Assembly (NCBI GenBank): GCA_002711565.1
Contig: PARP01000030.1
Location: forward strand, 1-33,273
DNA: 33,273 nt
Direction: 5' to 3'
Source of the DNA: Bacteroidota bacterium
Lineage (GTDB): Bacteria > Bacteroidota > Bacteroidia > Bacteroidales > GCA-2711565
Shown here: in pieces, positions 23,836 through 31,659 of the stretch
Position numbering within the stretch: the stretch's first letter is position 1
How the letters are laid out: each line of letters begins with the position of its first letter
Translations under genes and position numbers: made by a program
The notes under the pieces: generated by a model
What the model was told of the DNA's origin: nothing
Seen by the model: only the letters and a program-made list of their open reading frames with translations
Database searches by the model: none

Positions 23836-25137
23836 ATGAAGAAGATAATTTTAAGCCTTTCGCTGGCATTACTTTGGCTGATCTCATCAGCTCAAACTAC
23901 CGAATTACAAGAATATTTAAATAAACTTGAAGGAGTCGAGTTTGTTAAGATAGATTCCGGAGAGAAGTTCAATGAGTTCTATGAATTACTCATAACTCAG
24001 CCACTGGATCACAAAAATCCTGATAAAGGATCCTTTAAGCAAAGAGTATTCCTATCATTAAAATGTAAAAGAAGGCCTGTTGTATTAGTTACGGAAGGTT
24101 ATAATGCTCATAGAGCTGTAAGACCTGATTATACAACTGAGTTAACAAGGATTCTGGATGCAAACCAAATCTTTGTCGAACATAGATATTTTGGGAAATC
24201 ACTACCTGAAGATATGGATTATCAATATCTAACCATTGAAAATGCTGCTAATGATCATCATAGGGTTGTAGAATTATTCAAGCCTTTCTTCAAAGCTAAA
24301 TGGGTGAATACCGGAATCAGTAAAGGCGGACAAACTGCTATGTATCACAGGTATTTTTTTCCAAATGATGTGGATGCTTCTGTTCCTTATGTTGGTCCTT
24401 TGATGTTCTCAAAAGAAGATGAACGTTTTTATGATCATCTAAACAATATCGGCACAAAAAAATGTAGAAAAGACATTCATAACTTCCAAAAGTTAATGCT
24501 GAAGAATAAAGAAGAGCTGCTTCCAAAATTCATCGAAGGAAATAAGGCGAAAGGCTATACATATCGAAAAGGATATGAGCATGGCTATGAGTATATGGTT
24601 CTTGAATATTCATTCGCTTTTTGGCAATGGGGTTCAGCGTGTGCAAACATCCCGGATAAAACTGTAGGGATGGATTCTGTCTATAAACACTGGGAAAAGA
24701 TTGTTGGTTATGGCTATTTAGCTGAACCAAAAACAAAAGATGGTTTTTCATTTATGGTACAGGCAATGACCGATTTCGGTTATTATGGGTATGATGTTAG
24801 TGAGTTCAAGAGACTTTTGGATGTTGTAAAGAAACATGATTATGATTTTGTACTTCCAGAAGGAGTTGAACTGATCTATAAACCTGAATTGATGCAAAAA
24901 GTCAAACGTTTCCTCCAAACTAAAGGTGATCGCATGCTTTACATTTATGGTGAAGTTGATCCATACACTTCGCAAGCTGTTGAACTTACTGGTGAATGCG
25001 ATGCTGTAAAGTATGTATTAGAAGGAGGATCGCACTCCACCAGGATCAGAAACTTTCCAAAAGATGTTCAGGAGGAAATGTTCAAGAAACTTGAGGCTTG
25101 GCTGGATGTAGATATTACTTACGAGTTTCCTAAATAG
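23836..25137 (+). CDS. Secreted S37-type prolyl tri/tetrapeptidyl aminopeptidase
   Basis: A 433-residue alpha/beta-hydrolase peptidase with a signal peptide (cleavage near ISSAQ, residue 20). The nucleophile is Ser 162 in NTGISKGGQTA. The acid is probably the Asp in YGEVDPYTS and the base the His in EGGSHSTRI. The EHRYFGKSLP block is shared with S28 peptidases, so S28 is the main alternative. Family S37 removes X-Y-Pro tripeptides from protein N-termini. Placement 5 bp after the 3-hydroxyproline dehydratase suggests a joint role in using proline-rich protein. Confidence 0.83.
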   Translation: MKKIILSLSLALLWLISSAQTTELQEYLNKLEGVEFVKIDSGEKFNEFYELLITQPLDHKNPDKGSFKQRVFLSLKCKRRPVVLVTEGYNAHRAVRPDYTTELTRILDANQIFVEHRYFGKSLPEDMDYQYLTIENAANDHHRVVELFKPFFKAKWVNTGISKGGQTAMYHRYFFPNDVDASVPYVGPLMFSKEDERFYDHLNNIGTKKCRKDIHNFQKLMLKNKEELLPKFIEGNKAKGYTYRKGYEHGYEYMVLEYSFAFWQWGSACANIPDKTVGMDSVYKHWEKIVGYGYLAEPKTKDGFSFMVQAMTDFGYYGYDVSEFKRLLDVVKKHDYDFVLPEGVELIYKPELMQKVKRFLQTKGDRMLYIYGEVDPYTSQAVELTGECDAVKYVLEGGSHSTRIRNFPKDVQEEMFKKLEAWLDVDITYEFPK

Positions 25138-25212
25138 ATAAAAATGGATAAAACTATATTGATTATGAAGTATACGACCAATAAGCAAGGATTATAATTT
25201 AAACTGAAAATA

Positions 25213-26475
25213 ATGACAACATCAATAAATAGTAAAAAATCATACATTCTTTCAATTACAATAATTGGAGTTTTATTCTTTATCTTCGGTTTCATTACCT
25301 GGCTAAATGGAATTCTAATTCCTTATTTGCAAATTGCTTGTGAACTAACAGAATTTCAAGCATTTTTTGTGGTATTCGCCTTTTATATATCATATACAGT
25401 TATGGCATTACCATCATCATGGGTTCTAAAGAAAACAGGATTTAAGAAAGGAATGATGCTCGGATTGATCGTTATGTCGATCGGTGCATTGATATTCATT
25501 CCGGCTGCAATGACCAGAATTTATGCATTCTTCTTACTTGGACTGTTTGTGATGGGAACCGGATTGGCAGTATTGCAAACGGCCTCTAATCCGTATATCA
25601 CCATCATCGGGCCGATCGAGTCTGCAGCGAAAAGGATAAGCATCATGGGTATCTGTAATAAGGTTGCAGGTGCATTAGCCCCATTGGTTTTAGCCTATTT
25701 TGTTTTAAGTGATGGTGATGCATTTGTTGAAAGTCTAAATGCTATGGATGCTTCTGCTAAGGCAATCGCACTTGATGAGTTGGCAGCCAGAGTTATTAAT
25801 CCGTATATCGTAATAGCTGCTGTTCTATTTTTATTAGGGTTGATGATTCGATTTTCTCCGCTTCCGGAAATTGACGAACCTGAAGAAGAAGTGAGTGATG
25901 AGATCAGTAGTAAAACTAGTGTAATGCAATTCCCACATTTAGTCTTGGGTGTATTTGCATTATTCTTTTATTTGGGTGCTGAAGTTATCGCAGGTGATAC
26001 AATTATTCGATATGGAATTACACTAGGGATCTCCATTGATACAGCAAAGCTTTTCACTTCTTATACACTAGCTGCAATGATCTTAGGTTATGTGATCGGG
26101 ATCATTTGTATACCAAAATATATTTCGCAGAAGAAAGCTCTCGAAATCTCCGCTATTTTAGGTGTTGTATTTACGTTAGGAGCAATTTTCAGCCCTGCAA
26201 TGGCTTCAGTTACATTTGTTGCATTATTAGGTTTGGCAAATGCACTTGTTTGGCCGGCGATCTGGCCATTGGCGATCGCTGATCTTGGTAAATTCATTAA
26301 AACCGGATCGGCATTGCTGATCATGGCAATTTGCGGTGGTGCTTTATTACCTCTCGTTTGGGCGAAGCTTACTGTTATCTTTAATTCTCAAGATGCATAT
26401 TGGGTGTTGATCCCATGTTATATCTTTATTTATATGTTTGCCACCCGTTGGCACAAATTACGTTCGTGGAAATAA
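25213..26475 (+). CDS. FucP/NagP-type sugar MFS transporter
   Basis: A 420-residue major facilitator protein with about 12 membrane helices. The first helix carries the family pattern FFIFGFITWLNGILIPYLQ, as in the fucose-galactose-glucose-GlcNAc H+ symporters. The MGTGLAVLQTASNPYITIIGP stretch, split around TASNPY, is also typical. Given the downstream GlcNAc-releasing enzymes, GlcNAc is the best guess for substrate, but fucose or a hexose cannot be excluded. A 75-bp gap precedes it, so a separate promoter is possible. Confidence 0.85.
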   Translation: MTTSINSKKSYILSITIIGVLFFIFGFITWLNGILIPYLQIACELTEFQAFFVVFAFYISYTVMALPSSWVLKKTGFKKGMMLGLIVMSIGALIFIPAAMTRIYAFFLLGLFVMGTGLAVLQTASNPYITIIGPIESAAKRISIMGICNKVAGALAPLVLAYFVLSDGDAFVESLNAMDASAKAIALDELAARVINPYIVIAAVLFLLGLMIRFSPLPEIDEPEEEVSDEISSKTSVMQFPHLVLGVFALFFYLGAEVIAGDTIIRYGITLGISIDTAKLFTSYTLAAMILGYVIGIICIPKYISQKKALEISAILGVVFTLGAIFSPAMASVTFVALLGLANALVWPAIWPLAIADLGKFIKTGSALLIMAICGGALLPLVWAKLTVIFNSQDAYWVLIPCYIFIYMFATRWHKLRSWK

Positions 26476-26489
26476 TTTAAAAATAGAAT

Positions 26490-27395
26490 ATGAAACCTAG
26501 TTTATTAATATTAGCTGCAGGATTAGGCTCCCGTTATGGTGGAGTAAAACAAATGGATAAGATCGGACCATCCGGAGAAAGTATCATCGATTATTCAATC
26601 TATGATGCGATCAGAGCGGGATTTGGGAAAGTAGTATTCGTTATCAATAAAAAAATTGAAAAGGATTTTAAAGAGGTTTTTGAGCCAAAACTAAAAGGTA
26701 AGATCGAAACCCAATATGTTCTTCAGGAAACTGAAATACTCCCAGAAGGATTTGTATGTCCTAAAGACCGAGTTAAACCATGGGGGACAGCTCATGCAAT
26801 TTTAGCAGCTAAAGATGCTATCAAAGAGCCTTTCGCAGTTATCAACGCCGACGATTTTTATGGCGCTGAATCTTATACAACGATTGGCGATTTCTTCAAG
26901 AAAGAGCAATCAGGGAAATTGCAGTTTTGTATGGTTGGTTATGGCATAGATAAAACCGTTACTGATTTTGGTACCGTTTCCAGAGGTGTTTGTGAATTTG
27001 ATGACAGTAGAAACCTGATCAAAGTTACTGAGAGAACAAATATTCAAAGAAAGAATGGGGGGATCGGATTTGAGAATACAAATGGTCAGTGGAATGACCT
27101 CATTGGTGATGAAGTTGTTTCAATGAATTTCTGGGGGTTCACTCCTGAAGTGTTTGAACATCTTGAAAATGGATTCAAAGCATTCCTTAGTGAGAATCTT
27201 GAGGTTCCAAAATCAGAGTATTATATCCCTACCATCGTTACAGAATTGATCACAAAAGACATCGCCGACTTTAAAGTTCTGGAAAGTAAAGACCAGTGGT
27301 TTGGAGTAACATATCAGGAAGACAGACCGATGGTCGTTAAAAGCATAAATGAATTAATCGAAGCAGGGAAGTATCCAAACAATATATGGGCGTAA
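26490..27395 (+). CDS. Sugar-1-phosphate nucleotidyltransferase-like protein
   Basis: A 301-residue GT-A-fold nucleotidyltransferase with the pyrophosphorylase signature LAAGLGSRYGGVKQ at 8-21, a GTAHA segment (99-103) and a metal-binding NADDFYG (119-125). The enzyme would couple an NTP to a sugar 1-phosphate. Base and sugar specificity are not readable. Its stop overlaps the start of an anomeric-kinase-like gene by 10 bp. This kinase plus nucleotidyltransferase pair mirrors AmgK/MurU logic, though orthology to MurU is not claimed. Confidence 0.85.
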   Translation: MKPSLLILAAGLGSRYGGVKQMDKIGPSGESIIDYSIYDAIRAGFGKVVFVINKKIEKDFKEVFEPKLKGKIETQYVLQETEILPEGFVCPKDRVKPWGTAHAILAAKDAIKEPFAVINADDFYGAESYTTIGDFFKKEQSGKLQFCMVGYGIDKTVTDFGTVSRGVCEFDDSRNLIKVTERTNIQRKNGGIGFENTNGQWNDLIGDEVVSMNFWGFTPEVFEHLENGFKAFLSENLEVPKSEYYIPTIVTELITKDIADFKVLESKDQWFGVTYQEDRPMVVKSINELIEAGKYPNNIWA

Positions 27396-28462
27396 ACAAT
27401 ATAGAACATATAATTAAACAGTTCGATATCAATGGTGTGCTTGAATCTTTTGAACCATTTGGAAATGGGCATATCAATGATACATTCATTCTGAAGTTTA
27501 AAACTCAAAATGAAACTGAATCTTACGTTCTTCAAAGAATAAATGCAAATGTTTTTAAGAAACCTTTAGATGTAATTCATAATATTGAGTTAGTACTAAA
27601 TGAGTTGGATTCTAAAGACAGTAAGGAGTTAAGATCTATATCTGCAGGAAAAAATACTTTCTATTTAGATGATGATGGAAACTATTGGAGGGTGTATAAT
27701 CTGATCAAAGATTCAATTTCCCTGGAAGTGGTTGAATCCGAAAAGCAAGCCTCAGAAGCCGCTGGTGCTTATGGTAAATTCATCAAAGATCTAAAGGAAA
27801 TTGATCCTGACCATTTAAAAGTGATCATTCCTAATTTTCATGATCTGGAATTCCGATATTCTGAGTTTGATACCGCACTTGAAAAAGCAAGTATTGAACT
27901 AAAAATTGCTGCAGCAAAAGAAATCGCAATTGTGAATGAAGCCAAGAGTATTCTGAATAACATGAATGAAGAGCTCAAAGAAGCGGATATCCCTGTTCGA
28001 ACGACTCATAACGATACCAAACTTAATAATGTTCTCTTAGATAAGTATACAGCTAAGGCCAGATGTGTCATAGATTTGGATACCGTGATGCCGGGCTATG
28101 TTTTTAATGATTATGGCGATATGATCAGAACATTTACAAGTCCACTACCGGAAGATGATCCGAATGTGAAAGGTGTATATGTGCGTAAAGAAATCTTCGA
28201 AGCACTTACAAATGCTTTCCTTGGCTTATTAAAAGGAGATCTTACAAATGATGAAATCAGAACTTTGGTTCTTGGGGCAAAATATATGGTGCTGATTATT
28301 GGTTTAAGATTTCTTACAGACTTCCTGAACGGTAATGTATATTTTAAGATCAAATATCCTGAACACAATCTTATACGAGCCAGAAATCAATTCGCCCTCC
28401 TACAAAGTATTATTAAAGAGGAGAAATATATGCAAGGAGTTATAAATAAGTTTATCTGTTAG
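27386..28462 (+). CDS. NahK-like N-acetylhexosamine 1-kinase family protein (APH fold)
   Basis: A 358-residue aminoglycoside phosphotransferase-fold kinase. The catalytic loop is HNDTKLNNVLLD, with HND at 208-210, and the metal-binding segment is IDLDTVMPG (229-237) followed by NDYGDMIR. These blocks closely resemble N-acetylhexosamine 1-kinase (NahK), which makes GlcNAc- or GalNAc-1-phosphate. It overlaps the nucleotidyltransferase by 10 bp and abuts the second kinase with no gap (TAG then ATG). Homologues are sometimes mislabelled as mucin desulfatases. Confidence 0.85.
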   Translation: MGVNNIEHIIKQFDINGVLESFEPFGNGHINDTFILKFKTQNETESYVLQRINANVFKKPLDVIHNIELVLNELDSKDSKELRSISAGKNTFYLDDDGNYWRVYNLIKDSISLEVVESEKQASEAAGAYGKFIKDLKEIDPDHLKVIIPNFHDLEFRYSEFDTALEKASIELKIAAAKEIAIVNEAKSILNNMNEELKEADIPVRTTHNDTKLNNVLLDKYTAKARCVIDLDTVMPGYVFNDYGDMIRTFTSPLPEDDPNVKGVYVRKEIFEALTNAFLGLLKGDLTNDEIRTLVLGAKYMVLIIGLRFLTDFLNGNVYFKIKYPEHNLIRARNQFALLQSIIKEEKYMQGVINKFIC

Positions 28463-29383
28463 ATGAAAGCAGAGATAAAAGAAATATTATCATCTTACTT
28501 TAATGTAAAATCAGTTCTGAGTGTCGAAAGCATTTCAGCAGGATTTGCAAATGCAAACTATAAGGCATGCACTTTGGATGATAGGTTCTTATATCGATTA
28601 TGCCTTCAAAATCCTGATGAGAAATCACTTAATCATGAGATCAGATTAACTGATTATCTTTCAGCGAATGAGGTTCCTGTTGCTAAGATCTACCCAAATA
28701 ATCATGGTGATTTAATAACCTCAACACCTTCTGGTAAGTTAATGTTGACCGAATTCATTGATGGGCATGAACCGAACTTGAATGAGAAAACTGTTCGAGA
28801 GATAGCTTTGGCAGTTGGTAAATTGAATAGTTTGCCAGAATGGGAGCCTTTCCGTAGAAAGAATATTATTCATATAGATTATTGTGATGAGATCATCAGT
28901 TTGATCCCGGAAGCAAGTAATCAACTGCCTGAAATATATGAGTATTTCATCGAGCAAACCAATTTTCTAAAACCATATCTGAAACATGATCTTCCAATCG
29001 GATTAATACATGGAGATATTTTTCCTGATAATACCATTTATGAAGGTGATAAGCTAAAAGCTATCATCGACTTTGAAGAAAGTTGTGTTGATCATTTATT
29101 GATGGATGTCGCCATGACGATCAATGGTTTTTGTTTTGTTGATAATAAGCTGGATAAGAACTTAGTTGATGCTTTTATTCAAGCGTATCAAAACTTTAGG
29201 CCTCTGGAAGAAAAAGAGAAAGAACTTTTACCATTCTATATTCAATGGGCTGCTCATGGAATGCTTTCATGGCATCTTAGATACTCATTGATGCATAAAC
29301 ATTCTCAAAAACAGTATGAGCGGGTTGTTGAACTAATGAATAGAGTATTGAAATTACGTAGATCTGATCTACATTTTTTATAA
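28463..29383 (+). CDS. Second APH-fold kinase, homoserine kinase type II-like
   Basis: A 306-residue kinase with catalytic HGDIFPDN (HGD at 183-185) and IIDFEESCVDHLLMDVAM (DFE at 203-205). The HGDxFPDN plus D-x-x-LxD-x-A pattern resembles homoserine kinase type II (ThrB2) more than NahK. In this setting, immediately after a NahK-like kinase, a sugar substrate is at least as likely as homoserine. It starts directly after the previous stop codon and is followed by the LysA-like gene after 10 bp. Confidence 0.75.
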   Translation: MKAEIKEILSSYFNVKSVLSVESISAGFANANYKACTLDDRFLYRLCLQNPDEKSLNHEIRLTDYLSANEVPVAKIYPNNHGDLITSTPSGKLMLTEFIDGHEPNLNEKTVREIALAVGKLNSLPEWEPFRRKNIIHIDYCDEIISLIPEASNQLPEIYEYFIEQTNFLKPYLKHDLPIGLIHGDIFPDNTIYEGDKLKAIIDFEESCVDHLLMDVAMTINGFCFVDNKLDKNLVDAFIQAYQNFRPLEEKEKELLPFYIQWAAHGMLSWHLRYSLMHKHSQKQYERVVELMNRVLKLRRSDLHFL

Positions 29384-29393
29384 AACTGAAGAA

Positions 29394-30674
29394 ATGGAAT
29401 TAAGTGAAAATATAAACTGGAATGAAATAGAGAAGAGCTTTGGGACGCCGGTCTATGTTTACGATACTGCAATTATAGATCGACAAATAAAGAAATTCCG
29501 ATCTGCTTTTAAGAATGTGAATGCACATCTGAAATATGCAGTAAAATCATGCTCCAATATCAGCATTTTAAAGTATATGCAGACTCAAGGATTAGGCTTG
29601 GATACGGTTTCTATTCCTGAGATCAAAATGGGACTTGAATTGGGATTCAAACCTTCTGAAATGGTATTTACCCCTAATATCGTCTCATTTGAGGAAATGC
29701 GCGAAGCTGTGGACATTGGCGTGCCAGTTAATATCGAGAATCTCCAAAACCTCGAAAGCTTCGGGAAGCACTATGGAAATGCAGTTGGTTGTTGTATTAG
29801 GTTGAATCCAAATTTAGTTGACGAAGTTGAGCAAGGCCAAACTGGCGATCTGGATTTCTCTGCAGTCAATAAGGAACACTATGATGAGGTTGACTCAGTA
29901 AAAGTGAGTGCCTGGCATAATCAATCTAAGTTTGGAATCTCAATGTCGCAGTATGATCTTCTGATGGAGATCATCGAAAAGTATAATATTAGGATTGAAG
30001 GTGTACATCTACATTCAAGCCATGTGATCCTGAATAAAGAGGTTTTTGTTAAAGGTGTTCAAACAGTTTTTGAAATTGCTTCCAAGTTTAAGGACTTGAG
30101 ATATGTCGATTTTGGTGGCGGGATCATGGTTAAGCATAAAACTGATGATGTGGTAATTGAGCTTGATGATGTTGGACCTCTTTTCGAGAAAGAATATAAA
30201 CGATTCTGTGAAAGGATTGGTAAGACAATAGAGGTTTGGTTTGAGCCCGGAAGATTTTTGATCAGTGAAGCGGGATTCTTATTGACTAAAACTACAGTCC
30301 TTAAAACAAATGGGCATATTGATTTTGTAGGTGTTGATACAGGCTTCAATCATCTGCTTCGTCCTATGATGTACAATGCTTATCATGAGATCACGAATGT
30401 TACTAATCCAAAAGGAGAATTAAAGCAATATAATATTGTTGGAAACCTTTGTGAGATCGACAATCTCGGCACTCAAAGAATGCTGAATGAAGTTAGCGTT
30501 AACGATTTACTTGTTATTCATAATGCCGGTGCCTATGGATTTAGCATGTCTTCAAACTATAATTCAAAATTCAAACCAGCGGAAGTCCTGATACATAATG
30601 GTGAGGCTAAGCTGATCAGAAAAAGACAATCATATAATGATTTGTTAGCAAATCAAATCGAAATAGATTTTTAG
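29394..30674 (+). CDS. Divergent LysA-like PLP-dependent decarboxylase
   Basis: A 426-residue fold type III (alanine racemase-like) decarboxylase. PLP lysine K51 is in YAVKSCSN, the phosphate-binding DFGGGI is at 239-244, and EPGRFL at 284-289. It aligns along its length with Bacteroidota diaminopimelate decarboxylase, but substrate-site motifs differ. The usual H-x-H-[IT]-G-S reads HLHSSH (205-210). The CE[ST]D motif reads C353-E-I-D. An insert of roughly 20 residues (about 143-172) precedes SKFGIS. This suggests a paralogue with a changed substrate. It is 1 bp upstream of the glycosylasparaginase gene. Confidence 0.78.
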   Translation: MELSENINWNEIEKSFGTPVYVYDTAIIDRQIKKFRSAFKNVNAHLKYAVKSCSNISILKYMQTQGLGLDTVSIPEIKMGLELGFKPSEMVFTPNIVSFEEMREAVDIGVPVNIENLQNLESFGKHYGNAVGCCIRLNPNLVDEVEQGQTGDLDFSAVNKEHYDEVDSVKVSAWHNQSKFGISMSQYDLLMEIIEKYNIRIEGVHLHSSHVILNKEVFVKGVQTVFEIASKFKDLRYVDFGGGIMVKHKTDDVVIELDDVGPLFEKEYKRFCERIGKTIEVWFEPGRFLISEAGFLLTKTTVLKTNGHIDFVGVDTGFNHLLRPMMYNAYHEITNVTNPKGELKQYNIVGNLCEIDNLGTQRMLNEVSVNDLLVIHNAGAYGFSMSSNYNSKFKPAEVLIHNGEAKLIRKRQSYNDLLANQIEIDF

Positions 30675-30675
30675 T

Positions 30676-31653
30676 ATGACAAACAGAAGAAACTTTCTTA
30701 AAGGTAGTTTGTTAGCAGCTGCCGGAACTTTAATGGCCTCCAGAGTGAAATCTGCAGTTGAGCCTAAAAGCCCAACAATTAAGAATAAACCAATGGTGAT
30801 CTCCACTTGGATCCATGGTTTGGAAGCAAATGAAGCTTCTATAGAATGTATGGCAAATGGCGGGAGTTGCACTGATGGAGCTGAAGCAGGTGTAAGAGTA
30901 ACAGAAGCTGATCCTGATAATATGACCGTTGGGATAGGCGGTTTCCCTGATAGAGACGGGAATGTTACATTGGATGCATGTATTATGGATCCTACGGGTA
31001 ATTGTGGGTCGGTTACTTTTCTTCAACATATTAAACATCCTATCTCTGTTGCTAGAAAAGTAATGGATGAAACTCCACATGTAATGTTATCCGGATCAGG
31101 AGCATTGCAATTCGCATTAGAGTGTGGGTTTGAGAAAGAGAATTTATTAACTGACAAGGCAAAAGAAGCCTGGGAAAAGTGGAAGGTCGAATCAAAATAC
31201 AAACCAGTTATCAATATTGAGAATCATGATACCATCGGTTTGATCACCAGAGATCATAATGGTGATCTGGCAGGTGCTTGCACTACTTCAGGTGCAGCAT
31301 TCAAGATGCATGGCAGAGTTGGGGATTCACCAGTGATCGGCGCAGGTTTGTATGTTGATAACGAAGTAGGAGGCGCTTGTGCAACAGGAATGGGAGAACT
31401 TGTACTGAAGACATTGGGGACATTCTTGGTGGTGGAATTTATGCGTCAGGGGAAACATCCACAAGTAGCTTGTGAAGAAGCGGTTATGAGGATTGTAAAT
31501 AAGTTGCCAGATTATAAGGATTTTCAAGTTGGATATTGTGCAATGAATAAAGCCGGAGAGTATGGCGCATATTGTATTCATCCAGGTTTTAATTATGCAC
31601 TTCATAAGGATGGAAAAAACACACTAATTGACTCAGATAGTTATCTAAAATAA
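30676..31653 (+). CDS. Tat-exported N4-(beta-N-acetylglucosaminyl)-L-asparaginase
   Basis: A 325-residue Ntn-hydrolase that splits the GlcNAc-Asn bond of N-glycopeptides, giving a GlcNAc-amine and aspartate. A twin-arginine signal (NRRNFLKGSLL, then a hydrophobic stretch to about residue 27) points to export as a folded protein. Self-cleavage should occur in ENHD|TIGL, exposing nucleophile Thr 186. The GRVGDSPVIGAGLY and GACATGMGE blocks match flavobacterial glycosylasparaginase. It sits between the LysA-like gene and a GH20 hexosaminidase. Confidence 0.93.
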   Translation: MTNRRNFLKGSLLAAAGTLMASRVKSAVEPKSPTIKNKPMVISTWIHGLEANEASIECMANGGSCTDGAEAGVRVTEADPDNMTVGIGGFPDRDGNVTLDACIMDPTGNCGSVTFLQHIKHPISVARKVMDETPHVMLSGSGALQFALECGFEKENLLTDKAKEAWEKWKVESKYKPVINIENHDTIGLITRDHNGDLAGACTTSGAAFKMHGRVGDSPVIGAGLYVDNEVGGACATGMGELVLKTLGTFLVVEFMRQGKHPQVACEEAVMRIVNKLPDYKDFQVGYCAMNKAGEYGAYCIHPGFNYALHKDGKNTLIDSDSYLK

Positions 31654-31659
31654 AAATCC

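Noticed and set aside
25144-25197. 17-codon open frame in the gap before the FucP/NagP-type transporter
   Set aside because: Too short, with no ribosome-binding site or recognisable motif. It is most likely spacer or leader sequence.
29394-30674. Carboxynorspermidine decarboxylase
   Set aside because: The overall motif order (EPGRFL, CEID, GAYGFSMSSNYNS) follows the LysA lineage, and no polyamine genes are nearby.
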